From positions 124,001-188,000 of the forward strand of contig NIOB01000004.1 in NCBI GenBank assembly GCA_002189105.1: a stretch of 64,000 bases of DNA, written 5' to 3'. The position numbers were made by a program, and so were the translations under genes. Numbering within the stretch: the stretch's first letter is position 1; the number at the start of each line of letters is the position of its first letter. The notes under the pieces were generated by a model, which had not been told where the DNA came from, made no database searches, and saw only the letters and a program-made list of their open reading frames with translations. Shown here in pieces: positions 8,137 to 16,109 of this stretch. This DNA comes from Saccharibacillus soli. GTDB taxonomy: Bacteria; Bacillota; Bacilli; Paenibacillales; Paenibacillaceae.

Positions 8137-9207
8137 ATGGGAGTCACGGAAGCGCAGAAGGGCAGGCAGCAGATCAGGCATATCTCCAATGCGAATCAGC
8201 AGAAGGTCGCCATTGTGACGGGAACGTCCAGCGGATTCGGCCTGCATATCTGCCTGGAACTGGCGCGATCGGGTGTGCGCGTAGCTGCCGGGATGAGGAG
8301 GCCGGAAGCGGCAGAGCAGCTGTTTCGTGCAGCAGCGGAAGCCGACCAGACGGCAGCTGATCGCCAGGCGACGCAAGCAGCAGACTTTCGACAGGGAGAG
8401 TCTCACGGGAGAGAACCTCATCAAGGAGAAGCTTATCAGGAAGAAGCTTATCAAGCGCAGCAGCCGGCCTACTCGGGCGATCTGACTGCGCTGGGAAAGG
8501 GGCCGATCTCCAGCTTTATCTATCCGATCACGCTTGATGTCTGCGATGACGCAAGGGTGACACAGGCCGTGGAGGAGATTGCGGCGAGATTGGGGCGAAT
8601 CGATATTCTCGTCAACAACGCGGGTCTGGCGATGGGCGGATTTGTCGGCGACATTCCGATGCAGGCATGGCGTGAGCAGTTTGCGGTGAATGTCTTCGGC
8701 ATGATCGCCATGACGGGTGCTGTTCTGCCCTATATGCGGGAAGCGCGGAGCGGCTGCATCCTTCAGATGAGCAGTGTGAGCGGGGCGATTGGGCTGCCGG
8801 GTTATGGGCCCTATGTCTCGTCGAAGTTCGCGGTGGAGGGATTCAGCGAGTCCCTGGCTCTGGAGACGGCTCCATATGGCATCCGTACCTACGTGATCCA
8901 GCCCGCTTCGTACAAGACGGACATCTGGGAAAAAGGATTCTCGGGAATCCACCGCACGGAAAATTCGCCCAACGAAGCCGCATTAAATCGCATGCTGGAG
9001 ATGTCACGTGCCAGTGCGGAAGGTGGCGGTGACCCTCGGGATGTCGCTCGTCTGGTCGTCAACCTGGCGCTCGGGCGCAGAGGAAAGGGACGTTTTCGGT
9101 ATGTGATCCCACGCGGAGCTGCCCTGCTGGTTGCCATGAAAAAAAGGCTGCCGTTTCGTTTGGTGCAGAAGGTCATGTTGGGGATTTTGCAGCGCGGCAT
9201 GAAGTAG
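8137..9207 (+). CDS. SDR-family oxidoreductase with low-complexity insert
   Basis: This 356-residue classical short-chain dehydrogenase has the NAD(P) loop TGTSSGFG (residues 29-36), LDV at 133-135, NNAG at 160-163, catalytic Ser in MSSVSG, and the YVSSK Tyr/Lys pair. All catalytic residues are present, so it is probably an active reductase of a carbonyl compound; the substrate is unknown. Between about residues 66 and 125 there is a hydrophilic Gln/Glu/Ala-rich insert (it includes HQGEAYQEEAYQAQQ) that normal SDRs lack. The start is ATG at 8137, six bases after GGAGGAG; an in-frame ATG at 8119 lies upstream of that site. Confidence 0.85.
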   Translation: MGVTEAQKGRQQIRHISNANQQKVAIVTGTSSGFGLHICLELARSGVRVAAGMRRPEAAEQLFRAAAEADQTAADRQATQAADFRQGESHGREPHQGEAYQEEAYQAQQPAYSGDLTALGKGPISSFIYPITLDVCDDARVTQAVEEIAARLGRIDILVNNAGLAMGGFVGDIPMQAWREQFAVNVFGMIAMTGAVLPYMREARSGCILQMSSVSGAIGLPGYGPYVSSKFAVEGFSESLALETAPYGIRTYVIQPASYKTDIWEKGFSGIHRTENSPNEAALNRMLEMSRASAEGGGDPRDVARLVVNLALGRRGKGRFRYVIPRGAALLVAMKKRLPFRLVQKVMLGILQRGMK

Positions 9208-9221
9208 GTGCAAATTCGTTA

Positions 9222-9250
9222 TTGCGCTGCTGCGTAAAATTGGGTATGGT
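9222..9250 (+). promoter_or_regulatory. promoter of the TPP-riboswitch transcript
   Basis: TTGCGC at 9222-9227 and TATGGT at 9245-9250 are separated by exactly 17 bases and lie 20 bases before the riboswitch. Confidence 0.5.
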
Positions 9251-9269
9251 AAAAAGCAACTGCATAACG

Positions 9270-9365
9270 ATACGGGGGTCCGGGAGAGCCGGGCTGAGAT
9301 TGAAGCCGATTGCCGCTTCTGACCGTTAATCTGATCTGGGTCATGCCAGCGTAGAGAATTCGTAT
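9270..9365 (+). ncRNA. TPP riboswitch (THI box)
   Basis: The conserved core is present: GGGCTGAGAT on the 5' side, GACCGTTAATCTGATCTGGG, then CATGCCAGCGTAGAGA. The outer helix P1 forms from ATACG at 9270-9274 with CGTAT at 9361-9365. There is a variable P3-side hairpin CCGGGAGAGCCGGG. It binds thiamine pyrophosphate and precedes a terminator, so it should switch off ykoEDC when thiamine is plentiful. Confidence 0.95.
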
Positions 9366-9386
9366 CCGTCCGTGAACGTTCAACCA

Positions 9387-9429
9387 GGCGGCTTTCTGCG
9401 CATTTTTATGCCAGAAAGCCGCCTTTTTT
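9387..9429 (+). terminator. riboswitch-controlled terminator
   Basis: GGCGGCTTTCTG at 9387-9398 pairs perfectly with CAGAAAGCCGCC at 9412-9423, followed by six T. Its place 21 bases after the TPP aptamer and 101 bases before ykoE marks it as the expression platform. Confidence 0.9.
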
Positions 9430-9530
9430 GGTTCCACGGCGTCGAATGTCGAACGAACCTTCGTCGTTAGCGCAGAAAATGGGTCGGTGGAAGCATCGGC
9501 TACACTTTCATAAAGCGGGGAGATTGGAAC

Positions 9531-10142
9531 ATGGGTACAAAAGCAGCAAAGTCGGCGGAGCGCCGCAGAGGATTAACGTTAACGGATGTATTGGTCACGG
9601 TGGTGCTGTCGCTGGTTCTGGGAGTTGTCTATCATGTTTGGGCGGCTGTGTCCGATGTGGCCGGGCTGCTGTTTGTCCAGTCCAATGAATTGGTGTATGG
9701 GATGTGGTTTGCCGCTTCGACGCTGGCGTTCCTGCTCATTCGCAAGCCGGGCGTTGCACTGATCGCGGAGATTGCGGCAGCGCATCTGGAGATTGCTTTT
9801 GGCAGCGCCTATGGTGTGCAGCTGCTGCTGTACAGCGTCGTGCAGGGTCTGGCCGCCGAGCTGATCTTTGCCGCATTCCGCTACAAGAACGCCAGTGCGA
9901 CAGTCGCTGGATTGGCCGGGGTTGCGGCTGCGGCGGCCTCGCTGCTGGCGGATATTTATTATGGGTATGTGGCGGAATATGCAACCTGGGTGATCGTACT
10001 GAAATATTCGCTGCGAGCGATCAGCTCCTTCGTTATTGCCGGATACCTGATGTATGGATTAGCCAAACTGCTGGAGCGTGCCGGGGTTGCCCAATCCCTG
10101 CGTCCGGTGGAGCGGAAGGAATATGATGCGCTGGATCGCTGA
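9531..10142 (+). CDS. ykoE: ECF transporter S component YkoE, thiamine/hydroxymethylpyrimidine
   Basis: The 203-residue protein is hydrophobic, with five to six membrane helices after a short basic N-terminus and a basic/acidic cytosolic tail. The motif order (LTDVLVTVVLSLVLGVVYHVW, SNELVYGMWFAASTLAFLLIRKPG, GLAAELIFAAFRYK) fits the YkoE substrate-binding family. It confers specificity for a thiamine precursor on an energy-coupling factor importer. Start ATG at 9531 follows GGGGAG by eight bases. The TPP riboswitch upstream and the ATPase and T component downstream confirm the assignment. ykoF, which accompanies this set in Bacillus subtilis, is not seen. Confidence 0.9.
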   Translation: MGTKAAKSAERRRGLTLTDVLVTVVLSLVLGVVYHVWAAVSDVAGLLFVQSNELVYGMWFAASTLAFLLIRKPGVALIAEIAAAHLEIAFGSAYGVQLLLYSVVQGLAAELIFAAFRYKNASATVAGLAGVAAAAASLLADIYYGYVAEYATWVIVLKYSLRAISSFVIAGYLMYGLAKLLERAGVAQSLRPVERKEYDALDR

Positions 10143-12237
10143 GGTTGAGGGAGCGGAGCATAAGCGGGCTGCCGGCGAGGTTCCGCCGCTTCCGTCGAGA
10201 CCGAAAGATGCGGCAGCCATGAACACCGCAGTGGAGATCCGGCGGCCGGAAGCCATGACAGCGGCAGAGCAGGTTCTTCGTTCTACCGCCGTACGTCAGC
10301 CAGCCGACAGAGATCATGAAGCTGCCGAAGACGCGGCTGCGCACGTGCAGGTGTTGGAATTGAACGAAGCGCTGCTGCGTCCGCAGGAGCCTGAGCCATC
10401 GGAGATCGCAGCCGAAGTGATCGGTCTGCGGTTGAAGTTTCCCGGTGTGCCCGACCTGCTATTCCGAGACTTGTCCTTGTCGATTCGTCAGGGCGAGAAG
10501 GTGCTGCTGCTTGGCCCAAGCGGCTGCGGTAAATCCACGCTGCTTCAGGTGCTGGGCGGTGTGATTCCCCGCGTCACGGAAGTTCCACTCAAGGCGGAGC
10601 GGCTGAAAGTGCCGGAGTCTGCGGGTATGGTCTTCCAGGACCCGGATACACAGTTCTGTATGCCTTATGTCGATGAGGAGCTGGCCTTCGTGCTGGAGAA
10701 TCTGACCGTGCCGCGCGAAGAGATGCGCCCGCGCATCGAAGCGGCGCTGCGGGAAGTTGGCCTCAACCTGCCGGATATTCACGTGCCGATCGGTTCGCTG
10801 TCGCAGGGGATGAAGCAGCGCCTGGCGCTGGCTTCGGCGCTCCTGCTTGCGCCCGATACGCTGCTGCTGGATGAGCCGTCGGCGCTGCTCGACCCGGAAG
10901 GGCGCAGCGCGATCTGGACGGCGGTGCGCCGTGTATCGGAGCGGCGCACGGTGATTGTCGTCGAACATCGGATCGACGAGGTATTGGACTGGATGGACCG
11001 GGTGATCGTCTTCCGGGACGATGGAAGTGTTCTGGCCGACGGTTCGGCGGCCGAGGTGTTCAGCCGCTATCGCGGCAAGCTGCGCGAATACGGCATCTGG
11101 TATCCGGGGGCGTGGGATGACGCCCTCTGGGGTGCGGCTGCCGCGCCGGTCAGCGCGGAGGAAGCGCCCCGGCAGGAGCGGCGGAGCGAGGTTCTGGCGG
11201 CAGAGGGTTGGCACCTGCCGGATCGGACAGCAGCGCCCGAGATCGGCGCATTGGAGCCGGGAGCGGCACGCGGGGGCGACGGTTTGGCGCAGTCGGCAGC
11301 AGCGGCTTCGGCTATGTGCGAATCGGAACTTCGCGCGGGACGTTCAGACCGCCCTAAAGCGCAATCGGAGGCAGCGCCGCCTGCTGCTGGCGGCGCGTTC
11401 GATGAGCCGCTGCTGCGGCTCGAACGCTTCCGCGTGCTGCGCGGCGGAAGAGAGGTCTGCGCGGTGGAGCAAGCCGCCGTCATGCCCGGCGACCTGATCG
11501 CGCTGACCGGGCCGAACGGGGCCGGCAAAAGCTCGCTTCTGCTCGGGCTGATGGGTCTGCTGCCCCGGCAGGGCGTGTGCCAGTTCGGCGCAGCGTTCCC
11601 GGCCAGCCGCCGGGAAGAACGGCAGACGGCGGCGAAGCACGCCGCCTTCGTCTTCCAGAACCCCGAGTTCCAGTTCGTGACGAATCGCGTGCAGGACGAG
11701 GTCGCTTTTACGCTGCGCGGTGAAGCGGAGGAGGCGGCGCTGACAGCCGCCCAGGCTGGCGGCGCCAGTTGGAAGCGTCGGCTCACCCGACGGGTGGCGA
11801 CTCTGTCGCCAGCAGACCGTCGGCGCCGTGCCCGGCTTGCCGCCGAGATGGAGCAGGAGGCTGCGCGGCGTGCATCCGCCTGCCTGGAGAGCTTTGGCCT
11901 GGGCGGATATGAAGATCGCCATCCATATCTGCTGTCGCTGGGTCAGAAGCGGCGCCTCAGCGTAGCATCGGCTGTGGTCACCCACAAGCCGCTGCTGCTG
12001 CTTGATGAACCGACTTTTGGGCAGGATGCCCAAAATGCGTTTGCCATCTTGCGGCTGTGTGAGGAGCTGCGAGCAGCGGGACATGCCGTGTTGATGATTA
12101 CTCATGAGCCGGAGATCGCGGAGCGCCTGGCGACCCAAGTCTGGCGGATCGAAGAAGGCCGACTGACTTCAGCCAAGCCAACCGGACGTTCCCGTATGGA
12201 TGGTATCCTTTTGAGCAAGGGAGGAGAGGCGGAATGA
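10126..12237 (+). CDS. ykoD: ECF transporter duplicated ATPase YkoD
   Basis: The 703-residue protein contains two ABC ATPase domains. The first (about 90-330) has GPSGCGKST, the signature GSLSQGMKQRLALA and LLLDEPSALLDPEG. The second (about 430-690) has GPNGAGKSS, LSLGQKRRLSVA and LLLLDEPTFGQD. It energises uptake through YkoE/YkoC at the inner membrane face. The first 75 residues and the linker (about 335-425) are Ala/Glu/Arg-rich and hydrophilic, making it longer than typical YkoD (about 490). The start is placed at ATG 10126, five bases after AAGGA and overlapping the end of ykoE; the adjacent ATG at 10123 is equally in frame. Confidence 0.9.
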   Translation: MRWIAEVEGAEHKRAAGEVPPLPSRPKDAAAMNTAVEIRRPEAMTAAEQVLRSTAVRQPADRDHEAAEDAAAHVQVLELNEALLRPQEPEPSEIAAEVIGLRLKFPGVPDLLFRDLSLSIRQGEKVLLLGPSGCGKSTLLQVLGGVIPRVTEVPLKAERLKVPESAGMVFQDPDTQFCMPYVDEELAFVLENLTVPREEMRPRIEAALREVGLNLPDIHVPIGSLSQGMKQRLALASALLLAPDTLLLDEPSALLDPEGRSAIWTAVRRVSERRTVIVVEHRIDEVLDWMDRVIVFRDDGSVLADGSAAEVFSRYRGKLREYGIWYPGAWDDALWGAAAAPVSAEEAPRQERRSEVLAAEGWHLPDRTAAPEIGALEPGAARGGDGLAQSAAAASAMCESELRAGRSDRPKAQSEAAPPAAGGAFDEPLLRLERFRVLRGGREVCAVEQAAVMPGDLIALTGPNGAGKSSLLLGLMGLLPRQGVCQFGAAFPASRREERQTAAKHAAFVFQNPEFQFVTNRVQDEVAFTLRGEAEEAALTAAQAGGASWKRRLTRRVATLSPADRRRRARLAAEMEQEAARRASACLESFGLGGYEDRHPYLLSLGQKRRLSVASAVVTHKPLLLLDEPTFGQDAQNAFAILRLCEELRAAGHAVLMITHEPEIAERLATQVWRIEEGRLTSAKPTGRSRMDGILLSKGGEAE

Positions 12238-13040
12238 ATGGATTTTTTGCACCCGCCCGGCAGACTGCTCTGCACCGCGCCAACCCTGCGCTGAAGCTTC
12301 CCTTGTTTATCGTCCTTTTTATTCTCACCATGCTGACGCATACGATTGACGGTTCTTTTTACCTGGCATGCGTATTTGTACTGCTTCTGTTTATGGCTTC
12401 AGGTTACCCGCTCTGGAAAACGGCGCTGCTCATCTCGGGATTCGCGCTGGCTTTTGCTTCTGCTTCGCTGACTATGGTCCTGTTTGGTCGAGGCAGTGAG
12501 ATCTGGTGGTCATGGGGACCGATTGTGATCTCGCAGGAAAGCTTCTATCGCGGTCTGCATCTGGGGTTTCGTTCGATTGCCTTTGGCTGTCAGGGGCTGC
12601 TGTTCGTGCTGACCACCTCCTCGACAGGACTATTTTATGCGTTGATGCAGCGGTTCAAGCTCAATCCGAAATATGCCTACAGCTTCATGGCTTCAATTCG
12701 ACTGCTGCCGATGACGCTGGAGGAGCTGCGAATTCGGCGGGATGCGCTGGCCATTCGGGGAACTGGTGGCTCCACGCGTTCGAGGGCGCTGCTTCGTCTG
12801 CCTGAACGGTATGCACTGCCTCTCCTCGCCCAGAGTATCCGCCGTGCGCAGCGGACGGCAGCGGCGATGGAGGTCAAACGTTTTGATGCAGATCGTCGGC
12901 GAACCTACTATTATTCATCGCCGATCACGTCTGCCGATTGGCTGGTGCTGCTGCTGCTCGCTCTGGCCGTGACTGCGGCGATCTGTCTTGCACAGGAGCT
13001 GCCTGTGTTTCGACTGGGCGACATGAGAACGGGTCTTTAA
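12234..13040 (+). CDS. ykoC: ECF transporter transmembrane (T) component YkoC
   Basis: The 268-residue membrane protein has five or so hydrophobic helices. It has the T-component coupling motif region RLLPMTLEELRIRRDALAIRG (about 160-180) and a second Ala-Arg rich segment LAQSIRRAQRTAAAMEVKRF; these contact the ATPases. The start codon overlaps the ykoD stop (ATGA), showing translational coupling, and GGGAGGAG precedes it. It completes the riboswitch-controlled operon, which ends in a terminator overlapping its stop codon. Confidence 0.9.
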   Translation: MNGFFAPARQTALHRANPALKLPLFIVLFILTMLTHTIDGSFYLACVFVLLLFMASGYPLWKTALLISGFALAFASASLTMVLFGRGSEIWWSWGPIVISQESFYRGLHLGFRSIAFGCQGLLFVLTTSSTGLFYALMQRFKLNPKYAYSFMASIRLLPMTLEELRIRRDALAIRGTGGSTRSRALLRLPERYALPLLAQSIRRAQRTAAAMEVKRFDADRRRTYYYSSPITSADWLVLLLLALAVTAAICLAQELPVFRLGDMRTGL

Positions 13041-13053
13041 GACTCGTTTTTTT
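13030..13053 (+). terminator. intrinsic terminator of ykoEDC
   Basis: CGGGTCT at 13030-13036 pairs with AGACTCG at 13040-13046 (one G-U), the loop holds the ykoC stop codon, and seven T follow. Confidence 0.7.
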
Positions 13054-13445
13054 CAATCTGGCTGCCGACTCAGGAGCCTGAACGGTTATAATCGTTTTCG
13101 GTGAAAATTTGTGAGATTTTTGAAATTTTATGTACTTGATTCTTTTGTTTTTTCCAGCACATGGTATTATGAAGAAAGGTGATCGACGATTTTGCTCTTT
13201 TCTGCACGTTCAATCGTTTGCACAGCTTCACATTCTTTTTTTCTTTGATATTCCCGTTAATCTGAGATTCCAAACCTTCTGACAGGGTTAATCATGTATG
13301 TGGTTTTGTCCTGTCTCGCTTGTGCGTTTTCCCGGTTTTTTGTTCCTGGCAAGTCGCAACAGTTCCGATTTCGGTCACCTACGCTCCAGCGAAGTGTGCT
13401 CCGCTGCGGGCAAACCGTATATATTGTCGAGGAGGTTCGTCTCAA
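13041..13445. other. long leader/intergenic region before glgC
   Basis: Over 400 bases, A/T-rich in the first half. A TATTAT at 13165-13170 could be a -10, but the nearest TTGATT is 23 bases away, so no promoter is called firmly. No riboswitch motif or coding signal is seen. Confidence 0.4.
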
Positions 13446-14588
13446 ATGAAGAAAAAAGAAATGATCGCCATGCTGCTGGCCGGCGGACAGGGGAAGAGAT
13501 TAAAAGGGTTGACGAAATCGTTGGCAAAGCCTGCCGTTTATTTCGGCGGAACTTACCGGATCATCGATTTCCCGCTTAGTAACTGCACGAACTCCGGAAT
13601 CGACACCGTTGGTGTACTGACTCAATACGAGCCTCTCGTATTACATTCTTACATAGGCGTAGGCAGTGATTGGGATATGGACCGTAAGAACGGAGGCGTG
13701 TTCGTCCTGCCGCCGCACGAACGTGAAGACGGAAGCAGCTGGTATCGCGGAACAGCCGATGCCATCTCCCGAAATCTCAAATTTATCGATCAATATGACC
13801 CCGAACACCTGCTGGTGCTGTCGGGCGACCACGTATACAAGATGGATTACAATAAATTGCTGGATTACCATAAGGAAAAAGGCGCCGACTGCACGATCTC
13901 GGTCATCAACGTTACGCTTGAAGAAGCGTCCAGCTTCGGCATGATTAATACGCATGAAGACCTGAAGATCTATGAATTCGATGAAAAGCCCAAGCATCCC
14001 AAAAGCACGCTGGCGTCCATGGGCGTCTACATCTTCAAATGGGATCTGCTGAGAAAATATCTGGTTGAAGACATCGACAAGCCAGACAGCGAGTCTGACC
14101 ACGACTTTGGCAAAGACATCGTACCTAAGATGCTGGCTGATGGGCTGTCGCTCTATGCTTATCCATTCGAGGGATACTGGCGCGACGTGGGCACGATCCC
14201 AAGCCTGTGGGAAGCCAATATGGATCTGCTCAAGGATGAACCGGAACTGGATCTGAACGATCCGGACTGGAGAATCTATACGCGTAACCCGAACGAACCG
14301 GCTCAATACGTTGCTCCGCAGGCCAAAGTGCATCAGTGCATGGTCAACGAAGGCTGCACCGTGTACGGTGAAGTCGATCGTTCCGTATTGTTCTATGGCG
14401 TCGAAGTCGGCGAAGGCAGCGTCATCTCCGAATCGGTAATCATGCCGGAAGTGAAAATTGGCAAAAACGTGCGAATCCATCGCGCAATCGTCGATCAGGG
14501 TAAAGTGATCCCTGATGGAACCGTAATCGGCGCCGACCGCGAAGACGATAGCGAAATCTTGTTGATTAACGGCGATTCACCCTTCTGA
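13446..14588 (+). CDS. glgC: glucose-1-phosphate adenylyltransferase catalytic subunit
   Basis: The 380-residue enzyme makes ADP-glucose from ATP and glucose-1-phosphate, the committed step in glycogen synthesis. It shows the nucleotidyltransferase motif [20 protein letters not shown] (residues about 9-28), [33 protein letters not shown] and [10 protein letters not shown] left-handed beta-helix follows, with [11 protein letters not shown] and similar turns. The start is ATG at 13446, ten bases after GGAGG; upstream in-frame codons lack a ribosome binding site. It forms a pair with glgD 155 bases downstream, as in Bacillus-type glg operons. Confidence 0.95.
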   Translation: MKKKEMIAMLLAGGQGKRLKGLTKSLAKPAVYFGGTYRIIDFPLSNCTNSGIDTVGVLTQYEPLVLHSYIGVGSDWDMDRKNGGVFVLPPHEREDGSSWYRGTADAISRNLKFIDQYDPEHLLVLSGDHVYKMDYNKLLDYHKEKGADCTISVINVTLEEASSFGMINTHEDLKIYEFDEKPKHPKSTLASMGVYIFKWDLLRKYLVEDIDKPDSESDHDFGKDIVPKMLADGLSLYAYPFEGYWRDVGTIPSLWEANMDLLKDEPELDLNDPDWRIYTRNPNEPAQYVAPQAKVHQCMVNEGCTVYGEVDRSVLFYGVEVGEGSVISESVIMPEVKIGKNVRIHRAIVDQGKVIPDGTVIGADREDDSEILLINGDSPF

Positions 14589-14743
14589 CGAGGTACGAGT
14601 CAACGGTGTAAACCAATTGCCTGGCAACAAGCGATTCGCTTTAAATTCAAAAAATAAACCATCACAATAAATGTTCTGAAGTTTTGAGGATGTTCATTCC
14701 AAAAACCAGAACCCAAAGACAGCCTAAAAGGGACGGTGGAACC

Positions 14744-15847
14744 ATGAAACTCATGGGTGTAATCAATTTGGATCACGAGTTGGACCAATTAAATGAACTG
14801 ACGTACTTCCGCGCGGGGGCGGCTGTTCCTTTTGCAGGCCGTTATCGGCTGATTGACTTCGCGTTGTCCAATATGATGAGTGCCGGCGTGCAGGACATTG
14901 CCCTGTTTGTTCGTCGTAAATATCGCTCATTGCTTGACCATCTCGGCGAAGGTGGCCCATGGGACTTGAACCGCAAACGCGGCGGGCTGTTCATCCTTCC
15001 GCCAGACTGGAACGATCCGACGGACATCTCATCCGGCGATCTCCAGCATATGCACAACAACCGAGACTTCTTCGCCCGCAGCACGGGGGAGTATGTTGTC
15101 CATTCCGGCAGTCAGCACCTATCAAAGGTAGACTTCTGTGAACTGGCGGAATACCACAAAGCGAGCGGCGCAGACGTGACCGTTGTGTATAAGCATGTTG
15201 ACGAACTGGCACCGGAACATGATCCTTGCTTCCGTGTAGATCTGGACGCCGACGGATCGGTAACCGGGATTCACCATGAGAAGGGGAACCATAATCTCTA
15301 TATTGAGCTGTTTATTATGGAGAAAAATCTGTTCCTTCAACAGATGGAATACTGCATCGCGCATGGCGACAGCTATTTCTTCCGCGACGCGATTCTGAAG
15401 AATCCAAGCGGCTTGACCATCGCAGCCTATGAATACAAGGGCTATCATGCGGTCATCAACTCGATTGAGAGCTACTACAAGAACAGCCTGGAACTGCTTG
15501 AGCCGGAAAAATACAAGCAGCTGTTCTCGCCGGATATGCCGGTGCATACCAAGATCAAATATGAAGCCCCAACGAAATATCTGGAGGGTGCGAAAGTTAG
15601 CAACTCCCTGGTCGCCAATGGCTGCCGAATCGCGGGGGAAGTGGACGGAAGCGTTCTGTTCCGCGGCGTGAAGGTTGAAAAGGGCGCCAAGGTCATCAAT
15701 TCGATCATCATGCAGAAATGTGTGATTGAGGCCGGAGCAATCGTCGAGAACGTGATCTTGGACAAGGACGTTCAATTGACGGCCAATCGTACGCTGGTAG
15801 GCGATTCACGGCGTCCGTTCGTCATTGCGAAACGCAGTACGCTATAG
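14744..15847 (+). CDS. glgD: GlgD, regulatory-type glucose-1-phosphate adenylyltransferase subunit
   Basis: The 367-residue paralogue of GlgC has FAGRYRLIDFALSNMMSAG, PWDLNRKRGGLFILPP and the C-terminal beta-helix (VDGSVLFRGVKVEKGAKVINSI). The N-terminal GGxGxRL substrate loop of GlgC is replaced by LDHELDQLNELT, which is typical of GlgD subunits that form hetero-oligomers with GlgC and tune its activity. The start is ATG at 14744; translation from upstream codons is unlikely, since GGTGGA lies just before the ATG. A terminator at 15953-15994 ends the unit. No glycogen synthase or branching enzyme gene is in view. Confidence 0.92.
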   Translation: MKLMGVINLDHELDQLNELTYFRAGAAVPFAGRYRLIDFALSNMMSAGVQDIALFVRRKYRSLLDHLGEGGPWDLNRKRGGLFILPPDWNDPTDISSGDLQHMHNNRDFFARSTGEYVVHSGSQHLSKVDFCELAEYHKASGADVTVVYKHVDELAPEHDPCFRVDLDADGSVTGIHHEKGNHNLYIELFIMEKNLFLQQMEYCIAHGDSYFFRDAILKNPSGLTIAAYEYKGYHAVINSIESYYKNSLELLEPEKYKQLFSPDMPVHTKIKYEAPTKYLEGAKVSNSLVANGCRIAGEVDGSVLFRGVKVEKGAKVINSIIMQKCVIEAGAIVENVILDKDVQLTANRTLVGDSRRPFVIAKRSTL

Positions 15848-16109
15848 AGCGTTCTTAAAGTTCATTTTATGTAAAAAATCGACAAAATTCGTTTAGCTCA
15901 TCTATAAAAACGTGCTTGTTTGGTCGATATATAATTCAGACACAGGTCTTCTAAGCCGGATTCCCTGGAGAATCCGGTTGTGGAAGGCTTTTTTATAACC
16001 TGATATACTCTTTAGCGATACCCCGACGGTTCAGTCGTTTCAACACAACTCTACTTTATTCGTCCGCTGCCGGAATCTGGTTTCGGCAAAACGGGAAAGG
16101 GGCTTACCC
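15848..16109. other. intergenic region glgD-glgP
   Basis: It holds a terminator at 15953-15994. An isolated consensus -10 (TATAAT, 15930-15935) lies upstream of it without a matching -35, so a short attenuated leader is possible but unproven. The promoter for glgP downstream of the terminator is not obvious. Confidence 0.4.
15953..15994 (+). terminator. intrinsic terminator after glgD
   Basis: A nested hairpin forms: AAGCC pairs with GGCTT on the outside and GGATT with AATCC inside, followed by six T. Confidence 0.75.

Noticed and set aside
13136-13170. TTGATT/TATTAT as a glgC promoter
   Set aside because: The spacer is about 23 bases, too long for a standard promoter; other -35 candidates give 14 bases.
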